Part shown: positions 58,636 through 64,000 of the stretch, one piece after another | Position numbering within the stretch: the stretch's first letter is position 1 | Layout of the letters: every line of letters starts with the position of its first letter | NCBI RefSeq assembly: GCF_006402735.1 | Contig: NZ_CP017174.1 | Span: 186,001-250,000 of the forward strand | DNA length: 64,000 nt | Source of the DNA: Myxococcus xanthus | GTDB lineage: Bacteria > Myxococcota > Myxococcia > Myxococcales > Myxococcaceae | Direction of reading: 5' to 3' | The notes under the pieces: generated by a model | What the model saw: only the letters and a program-made list of their open reading frames with translations | What the model was told of the DNA's origin: nothing | Database searches by the model: none | Position numbers and translations under genes: made by a program

Positions 58636-59031
58636 TCACGGCGCGGGAGCCAGGACGCACGTGCCGTTCTGCTCCACGTAGCCCGCGTCGCAGTGGCAAT
58701 GGTCGCCATGGGCATGGCCGTGCTCGCCGCAGTCGAGCGCGGGCTCCTCGGCGACGACGCAGGTGCCGTCCTGCTCGGTGTAACCCTCGTCGCAGTGGCA
58801 GTGGTCACCATGCAGATGTCCGTGGCCACCACATTCCTCGACGGGCTCCTCGGCGACGACGCAGGTGAGGCCGTCCGCGACAAAGCCGTCGTCGCAGTGG
58901 CAATGGTCGCCATGGAGGTGCCCATACCCTCCACACTCGATTTCGTCGGAGTCGGAATCAGAAGCGCCGCAGGCGGCGAAGAGAATCGCCATCGCGGCCA
59001 GGAGGGCCAGTCGAAGAGGTCGAGGATGCAT
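58636..59031 (-). CDS. His/Cys-rich tandem-repeat lipoprotein, possible metal binder
   Basis: The 131-residue protein has a lipoprotein signal ending F-A-A-C and three 34-residue repeats. Each has C-G-G-x-G-H-x-H-G-D-H-C-H-C-D-x-G-Y and D-G-T-C-V, with four Cys and four His. The Cys pattern C-x-C-x2-G-x(n)-C is like EGF-like modules, while the G-H-x-H-G-D-H-C-H cluster is suited to Zn, Cu or Ni. No enzyme is adjacent. A palindrome lies in the upstream region (59119-59131). Confidence 0.8.
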   Translation of the reverse strand: MHPRPLRLALLAAMAILFAACGASDSDSDEIECGGYGHLHGDHCHCDDGFVADGLTCVVAEEPVEECGGHGHLHGDHCHCDEGYTEQDGTCVVAEEPALDCGEHGHAHGDHCHCDAGYVEQNGTCVLAPAP

Positions 59032-59118
59032 CACGGTTCCCGGCACATGGGTGAAATGGCGCGAAGCGTTCAGGCTGCTTCGGCGCGTCTGGCCGTATCT
59101 CACGTGCAACATTAATTC

Positions 59119-59131
59119 GCAACTGTGTTGC
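59119..59131. promoter_or_regulatory. GCAAC-TGT-GTTGC palindrome upstream of the His/Cys-repeat gene
   Basis: A perfect 5-bp dyad with 3-base centre in a local A+T-richer patch (ATTAATTC beside it), about 90 bases upstream of the start; a further GCAAC lies at 59106. It may be an operator, perhaps for a metal-dependent regulator, but it does not match a consensus I can name. The 354-base gap 59032-59385 holds nothing else I recognise. Confidence 0.4.
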
Positions 59132-59385
59132 AGTAGATTCCTGGGTGCTTGATTCGTGGCTGCCGGAGCGCGCGCGGGGCCGGGTGGTGCCACCCGCTAC
59201 CTGTCCGCAGGGCGTCCTACGTGCGTGCGCGCGCCGCCGTTGGGTATCGAGCATCCGGTGTCGCACTGCGGGGCGCGCTGTATCCGCTGGATGACGGGCG
59301 CGCGGAAAGTCGTGTGAGGTACCCGTCCCAATCGCACGCCGAGTGACGATGCATTGCCGCCCCTGGATTCAAAATGAGGGCAGTC

Positions 59386-61782
59386 ATGGACGGACTTCGA
59401 GCAGGTGCCGTGGTGTTCCTTGCGTGCGCGGGCATGCTGGGAGCAGGTCCTTCCTGGGCGCAGGCGCCCCTGGAGGAAGAGCCCGACGAGGTGCTCTCCG
59501 AGGACCAGCTGGAAGCGCTGCTCGACTCACCCGTGGCGCAGCCGTCCGACGGAGAGCTGTCCACCGCGGCCTTCGGGCCGGAGCAACTGGCGCCGTACTT
59601 CGCGGAAGGCACCCTGGCGAAGGCCCACGCGGAGTTCCGGCGTGGGCGCTACGCGCGGGCGCGGAGCCTGCTGGCCCAGGAGGAGGCCACGCCGCAGGTC
59701 CGCTTCCTCATGGCTCAGAGCGCGCTGCTGGCGCGCAACCACGCGGTGGCGGCCGAGGAGTTCGCCGCGTTGGCGGACGGCTACGGCGCGCTGCGCGACC
59801 ACAGCCTGCTGCGGGCCGCCCAGGCCAACGAGCGGCTGCGCAAGCTGGACACGGCCGCCGGGCAGTACCGCGGCGTGAGCCCGGGCTCGCCGCTGTACCC
59901 GGAGGCGCGCTTCAGCCTGTCGCGGGTGCTCCAGCGGCGGGGGGACATTCCGGGCGCGTTGACGGCGCTCCAGGAGCTCATCGACAGCCGCCAGTCGCGA
60001 GGGCCCGACGCGCTCCGGATGAAGGCGCTGCTGGCCATCTGCGACCTGGCGCGCGCACAAGGGCAGTACAACGCCGAGCACCGCGCGCTGCTGGAGGTGT
60101 GGGCCACCAGCCCGCTGTCGAACGAGGCGAGGCGCGCCGAGAAGCGGCTGAAGGGCCTGCCGCTGCCTCTCAAGTGGCGGGTGCGCCGCGCCGAGGCGCT
60201 GGTGGAGCTGCACCGCAACCATGCCGGCATGGCGCTGCTGGACAAGGTGGTGCCGCACCTGGAGATGCCGGACGAGCTGGCCTGTCGCGCGCACCTCACC
60301 TACGGCCGGGCGCTGCGCAAGGAGCGCAAGCACCGCCGGGCCATCGACGTGCTGGAGCCGATGGTGGCGGGCTGCACCGCGTCCGAGCAGCGGCCGCAGG
60401 CGCTCTACATCCTGGGCTACTCCCAGTCGGTGGTGGAGCCGAAGGCGGCCGTCACCACCTACGCCACGCTCGCCCGGGACTACCCGGAGCATGGCTACGC
60501 GGATGACGCGCTCTTCTTCGAGGCGTGGTTGCTCCAGCGCACGGGCGACGTGGATACGGCCCTGGCGCGCTACGAAGAGGCCGCGCGGCGCTACCCGGCG
60601 GGGAACTTCGCGTCGGAGTCGCTCTTCCGTGCCTTCTGGCTGCACTCCCGCAAGGCCAACGCCTCGGCGGCCCTGGCCGCGCTGACGGCGGTGGAGAACC
60701 TGCCCGAGGCGGCGCGCACGGACGAGGCGCTGTGGCGCTCGCGGTACTGGCGTGCGCGCATGCAGGAGTCCGGCGCCTCCGCGCAGGCGGCGCTCGATGC
60801 CTACGCGCACATCGCCGCCGAGCGCCCCGCGGCCTGGTACGGGATGCTGGCCCGCTCACGGCTCGCGCTGCTCTCTCCGGAGCGCGTGGCGCAGCTGTAC
60901 CCCAAGCCCGTGCCTCCCGAGGCCATGGAGGGCACCGGCGGCTCCGGCCGCGATGACGCCCCGGCGGACGAAGCGGTGGGGGAGGTGGGCGAGTCCGAGG
61001 AGATCTGGCCGCTTCCGCCCGGCGCGCTGGCGAAGGACGCGCGCTTCAACGCGGGCGTGGAGTTGATGCGCCTGGGGTTGCCCGGCGCGGTGGAGGAGTT
61101 CCTCGCCGTGGATGCGCGCGCGCTGCCCGAGGCCCCGGCGCGGCTGCTGTATCAGACGCTGAAGCGCACCGGCCGCAATCGGGCCGCGCGGCAGGTGGCG
61201 CGCACCTCGCTGAAGCAGGAGGTGCACGGTCCGCTGAGCGCCGCGTCCCGTCCCATCTGGGAGGCCACCTGGCCGCTGGCGTACCGCTCGTCCATTGCCC
61301 GTTACGCACGGGCCCACCGCGTGGACCCCGACTTGCTCCAGGGCCTCATCCGCGAGGAGAGCCGCTTCAATGCCCGCGCGCGTTCAGCCACGGGCGCGCT
61401 GGGCCTGGCGCAGTTGATGCCGGCCACGGCGCGACAGGTGGCGGACTCACTGGACATGCCGATGCCGGGCGAGTCCGCGTTGCTCCAGCCCCACACCAAC
61501 ATCCGCCTGGGCGCGGCGTACCTGGGACAGTTGGTGAAGCAGTTCGGCGGCAACGTGGCCTACGCGGTGGCGGCCTACAACGCGGGGCCTCGCGCGGTGG
61601 AGCGCTGGCGGCATGCGCTGCCCGAAGCGGAGCTCGACGAGTGGGTGGAGCACATCGGCTTCGAGGAGACGCGCGAGTACGTGAAGAAGGTGCTGGGCAG
61701 CTATAGCGCCTACAAGCTGCTCTACGCGGACGAGCCCGCGCTGCTGCGGGACTTGCGCCTCAGTGACGCCAGCCGGCGGTGA
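59386..61782 (+). CDS. Slt70-type soluble lytic transglycosylase with TPR-like region
   Basis: The 798-residue protein has a signal peptide ending S-W-A-Q-A, about 600 residues of helical TPR-like repeats and a C-terminal SLT domain with E-E-S-R-F-N (catalytic Glu near 657), G-A-L-G-L-A-Q-L-M-P and A-Y-N-A-G-P. It cleaves peptidoglycan in the periplasm to anhydro-muropeptides. I start at the second ATG, which has GAGGG six bases upstream; the first is four codons earlier. Confidence 0.93.
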   Translation: MDGLRAGAVVFLACAGMLGAGPSWAQAPLEEEPDEVLSEDQLEALLDSPVAQPSDGELSTAAFGPEQLAPYFAEGTLAKAHAEFRRGRYARARSLLAQEEATPQVRFLMAQSALLARNHAVAAEEFAALADGYGALRDHSLLRAAQANERLRKLDTAAGQYRGVSPGSPLYPEARFSLSRVLQRRGDIPGALTALQELIDSRQSRGPDALRMKALLAICDLARAQGQYNAEHRALLEVWATSPLSNEARRAEKRLKGLPLPLKWRVRRAEALVELHRNHAGMALLDKVVPHLEMPDELACRAHLTYGRALRKERKHRRAIDVLEPMVAGCTASEQRPQALYILGYSQSVVEPKAAVTTYATLARDYPEHGYADDALFFEAWLLQRTGDVDTALARYEEAARRYPAGNFASESLFRAFWLHSRKANASAALAALTAVENLPEAARTDEALWRSRYWRARMQESGASAQAALDAYAHIAAERPAAWYGMLARSRLALLSPERVAQLYPKPVPPEAMEGTGGSGRDDAPADEAVGEVGESEEIWPLPPGALAKDARFNAGVELMRLGLPGAVEEFLAVDARALPEAPARLLYQTLKRTGRNRAARQVARTSLKQEVHGPLSAASRPIWEATWPLAYRSSIARYARAHRVDPDLLQGLIREESRFNARARSATGALGLAQLMPATARQVADSLDMPMPGESALLQPHTNIRLGAAYLGQLVKQFGGNVAYAVAAYNAGPRAVERWRHALPEAELDEWVEHIGFEETREYVKKVLGSYSAYKLLYADEPALLRDLRLSDASRR

Positions 61783-61802
61783 AGCGCGGCGCCGCAGCGG
61801 AA

Positions 61803-61836
61803 CCTCCAGGCGGCACGCTGCCGTGCCGCCCGGAGG
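61803..61836. terminator. hairpin between convergent transglycosylase and SDR genes
   Basis: CCTCC-A-GGCGGCACG and CGTGCCGCC-C-GGAGG pair over 14 bases with one mismatch and a 4-base loop, 20 bases after the transglycosylase stop and 8 before the other stop. It probably serves both. Confidence 0.7.
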
Positions 61837-61843
61837 AGGGGAC

Positions 61844-62590
61844 TCAGAAGTTGAGGCCGCCGTCCACGTCGATGGTGCGGCCGTTGAAGTAGTCGCACTC
61901 CAGGATGAACTTCACGGCGAGCCAGATGTCCTCGGGCAGGCCGATGCGGCCCACGGGGATGTTGGAGACCAGCGCGTCGCGGGCCTTCTGGTTCATGCCC
62001 TGCGTCATCGGCGTCTCAATCATGCCCGGGGCCACCGCGCCCACGCGCACGCCGAAGGGGCTGAACTCGCGCGACCAGGTGACGGTGTTGGCCGCCAGCG
62101 CCGCCTTCGCGGACACGTAGTTGGACTGGCCGCGGTTGCCGTGGCGGGCAATGGACGACATGTTGACGACGACGCCGCCCTTCTGGCCGGACTCAGCGAC
62201 CTTCGCCACCACCTCGCGCACCATCAGCGTGGCGCCCGTGAGGTTGACGCCGATGACGGCGTTCCAGTCGGCGGTGGACAGCTTCTTCACCTCGCCGGTG
62301 GTCCGGTCCTTCTTCACCAGCAGCGCGTCACGGAGGATGCCCGCGTTGTTGATGAGGCCGTTGAGGCCGCCCATGGCGCCCTGTGCCCAGTTCACGAAGG
62401 AGACGATGTCCTCCTCGGAGGACACGTCCAGCTTGCGGCGGTGGATGCCGGCGGGCAGCGCGGCGAGGCGCTCCTCGGCCACGTCACCCACGGCCACCTG
62501 GGCGCCCGCCTCGTGCAGGCGCTGCGCGAAGTGAGCGCCCATGCCCTGGGCGCCGCCCGTGACGATGATCTTCAGGTCCTTGAGCTGCAT
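61844..62590 (-). CDS. short-chain dehydrogenase/reductase
   Basis: The 248-residue protein has the cofactor motif T-G-G-A-Q-G-M-G, N-N-A-G, catalytic Ser (N-M-S-S-I-A), Y-V-S-A-K and the end D-G-G-L. It is like FabG/hydroxyacyl-CoA dehydrogenases. The start has GGAGAG. A 32-residue longer frame overlaps no known domain and is unlikely. It stands alone. The substrate is not told by the sequence. Confidence 0.93.
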   Translation of the reverse strand: MQLKDLKIIVTGGAQGMGAHFAQRLHEAGAQVAVGDVAEERLAALPAGIHRRKLDVSSEEDIVSFVNWAQGAMGGLNGLINNAGILRDALLVKKDRTTGEVKKLSTADWNAVIGVNLTGATLMVREVVAKVAESGQKGGVVVNMSSIARHGNRGQSNYVSAKAALAANTVTWSREFSPFGVRVGAVAPGMIETPMTQGMNQKARDALVSNIPVGRIGLPEDIWLAVKFILECDYFNGRTIDVDGGLNF

Positions 62591-62702
62591 GTGTCTCTCC
62601 GGCAGGTGGGGTGGTACGAAATGCCGCGCAGGGTACGAAACCCCGACCGCGCTGGCCAGCGGCGAGCGATTTGAAACCTGAATCAATCTTCAACTTCACC
62701 GA

Positions 62703-62740
62703 AACGAAAAGCGCCGCGCCGTTTCCGACGCGGCGCGGCA
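62703..62740 (-). terminator. rho-independent terminator after the aminotransferase gene
   Basis: GCCGCGCCG (62713-62721) and CGGCGCGGC (62731-62739) form a 9-bp stem. On the minus strand it is followed by GCTTTTCGTTTC. It is 20 bases after the aminotransferase stop. Confidence 0.78.
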
Positions 62741-62759
62741 AAGGCTCTCCGTCAGCGGC

Positions 62760-63980
62760 TCAACCCAGCTCGGCGGCAATCACGGCGCCCAGGCGGCGCA
62801 TGCCTTCGGTAATCAGCTCCGGCGGGCGGTTGGAGTAGTTGAGGCGCATGAACTCCGGGCGCGGGGTGTTGGCGAAGAAGGGCGCGCCCGGCACGAAGGC
62901 CACCTTCTGCTCCACCGCCTTGGGCAGCAGCGCCTGGGCGTCCAGCCCGCCGGGCAGCTCCACCCACAGGAACATGCCGCCTTCAGGGTGCGTCCACCGG
63001 GTGCCGGCGGGCATGTGCGCCTGGAGGGCGTCCAGCATCGCCTGGGCACGCTCGCCGTAGACGGGGCGCAGCGACTCCAGGTGGGCCGCGTAGTCGAAGC
63101 GCGCCAGCAGCTTCACCACCGCGCGCTGGGCCAGCGTGGCGGTGTGCAGGTCGGTGGACTGCTTGGCGATGGCCAGGCTGCGCACGAAGTCGCGCGGGCC
63201 CACCACCCAGCCCAGGCGCATGCCCGGGGCCAGCGTCTTGGAGAAGGTGCCCAGCGACACGACGACGCCCTCGTCGTCGAAGGCGGCCAGGGACGGCAGG
63301 TGCTCGCCGCGGAAGCGCAGCTCGCCGTACGGGTCGTCCTCCAGGATGAGGAAGCGGTGCTCCTGGGCCAGGCGGACCAGCTCGCGCCGGCGCTCCAGGG
63401 ACAGGGTGGTGCCCTTGGGGTTCTGGAAGTTGGCGACCACGTACACCAGCTTGGGCTTGTGCGTGGCCAGCAGGCGCTCCAGGTCGTCGGTGCGCATGCC
63501 CTGGTCGTCGCTGCCCACGGTGGCGAAGCGCGCCTCATAGGCGCCGAACGTCTGCAGCGCCGCCAGGTAGCTGGGGTTCTCCACGATGACGAGGTCACCG
63601 GGGTCCAGCAACACCTTGGCCACCAGGTCGATGCCCTGCTGCGAGCCGTTGGTGATGAGCACCTGGTCCGCGTTGGACTGGCGGCCACGTTTCTGGAGGT
63701 GGCCGCAAATCCACTCACGCAGCGGGCCGAAGCCCTCGGTGGTGCTGTACTGGAGCGCGGCGCGGCCTTCGGTGGCCAGGGCCTCGGCGTGAGCCTCGGC
63801 GATGGCCTCTAGCGGGAAGAGCTCCGGGGCCGGCAGGCCTCCCGCGAAGGAGAGGATGTCGGGCCGCTCGGCGACCTTCAGGATTTCGCGCACCGCGGAC
63901 GTCTTGATGCGGGACATCCGCTGGGCCAACCGCCATACGGGCGGCGGGGGAAGGGGGGCGCTCATCGCGTCGGCGCTCAT
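62760..63980 (-). CDS. PLP-dependent class I/II aminotransferase (2-aminoadipate aminotransferase-like)
   Basis: The 406-residue protein has F-A-G-G-L-P near the start, Q-Y-S-T-T-E-G, the PLP lysine in G-T-F-S-K-T-L-A-P-G-M-R-L-G-W and N-P-x-G-T-T-L-S. It is like LysN/AadAT-type enzymes, which are broad-range aminotransferases; no MocR DNA-binding domain is fused. AAGGAG lies eight bases before the ATG. Its physiological substrate is not clear. Confidence 0.93.
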   Translation of the reverse strand: MSADAMSAPLPPPPVWRLAQRMSRIKTSAVREILKVAERPDILSFAGGLPAPELFPLEAIAEAHAEALATEGRAALQYSTTEGFGPLREWICGHLQKRGRQSNADQVLITNGSQQGIDLVAKVLLDPGDLVIVENPSYLAALQTFGAYEARFATVGSDDQGMRTDDLERLLATHKPKLVYVVANFQNPKGTTLSLERRRELVRLAQEHRFLILEDDPYGELRFRGEHLPSLAAFDDEGVVVSLGTFSKTLAPGMRLGWVVGPRDFVRSLAIAKQSTDLHTATLAQRAVVKLLARFDYAAHLESLRPVYGERAQAMLDALQAHMPAGTRWTHPEGGMFLWVELPGGLDAQALLPKAVEQKVAFVPGAPFFANTPRPEFMRLNYSNRPPELITEGMRRLGAVIAAELG

Positions 63981-64000
63981 ACGTCACGCTCCTTTTGGGG

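Overview
The window looks like chromosomal DNA from a myxobacterium of the Myxococcus/Corallococcus/Pyxidicoccus type. The reasons are very high G+C with strong G/C third positions, many stand-alone or hybrid histidine kinases, sigma-54 enhancer-binding proteins, ELWxxDGT-repeat lipoproteins and many short lipoproteins. This is inference from style and gene content; there is no rRNA or other definitive marker. I saw no transposase, integrase, CRISPR array or tRNA, so this reads as core or lineage-specific chromosome rather than an obvious island.

Layout. 0-12 kb: the start of a membrane cytochrome b gene, then a porin and a complete Kdp high-affinity K+ uptake operon (26-aa peptide, kdpF, kdpA, kdpB, kdpC). 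KdpD is only the sensor half, without a kinase. It overlaps a KinB-like membrane histidine kinase, and an AlgB-like sigma-54 response regulator lies on the other strand beyond a hemerythrin gene. No KdpE is present. 12-18 kb: chemoreceptor, formate-tetrahydrofolate ligase, a CC-motif lipoprotein and a soluble PAS kinase. 18-23.4 kb: a sulfide/persulfide oxidation locus (sulfide:quinone reductase, sigma-54 activator, persulfide dioxygenase, rhodanese, TauE exporter). It has two good -24/-12 promoters, each preceded by three helically phased TGAAAC motifs. 23.4-32 kb: AsmA protein, a JAMM-motif lipoprotein pair, an ELW-repeat lipoprotein, a DUF885 peptidase and a second CC-motif lipoprotein. 31.9-35.5 kb: a BlaI/BlaR1-type system. 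Its M56 membrane protease carries a 29-residue tandem repeat where a sensor would be, and the next gene encodes a secreted protein built from the same repeat. A TTGACA/TAATAT promoter upstream is overlapped by two palindromes.

35.6-47.1 kb: fatty acid hydroxylase, a VWA lipid-anchored or membrane protein with a coiled-coil membrane partner, then three large histidine kinases without separate regulators. 47-54 kb: GreA/B-like factor, single-domain rhodanese, EamA transporter, alpha/beta hydrolase, an FAD oxidoreductase with an ECF41-type sigma factor, a methyltransferase and an Lgt-like enzyme. 54-64 kb: an intracellular subtilase with a small partner, about 1 kb without genes, an M91 (NleD-like) zinc protease, a His/Cys-repeat lipoprotein, a Slt70-type transglycosylase, an SDR enzyme and a class I aminotransferase.

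The two most interesting units are the BlaR1-repeat signalling module (31.9-35.5 kb) and the sigma-54 sulfide locus (18.2-23.4 kb). The Kdp locus with exchanged signalling parts is a third.
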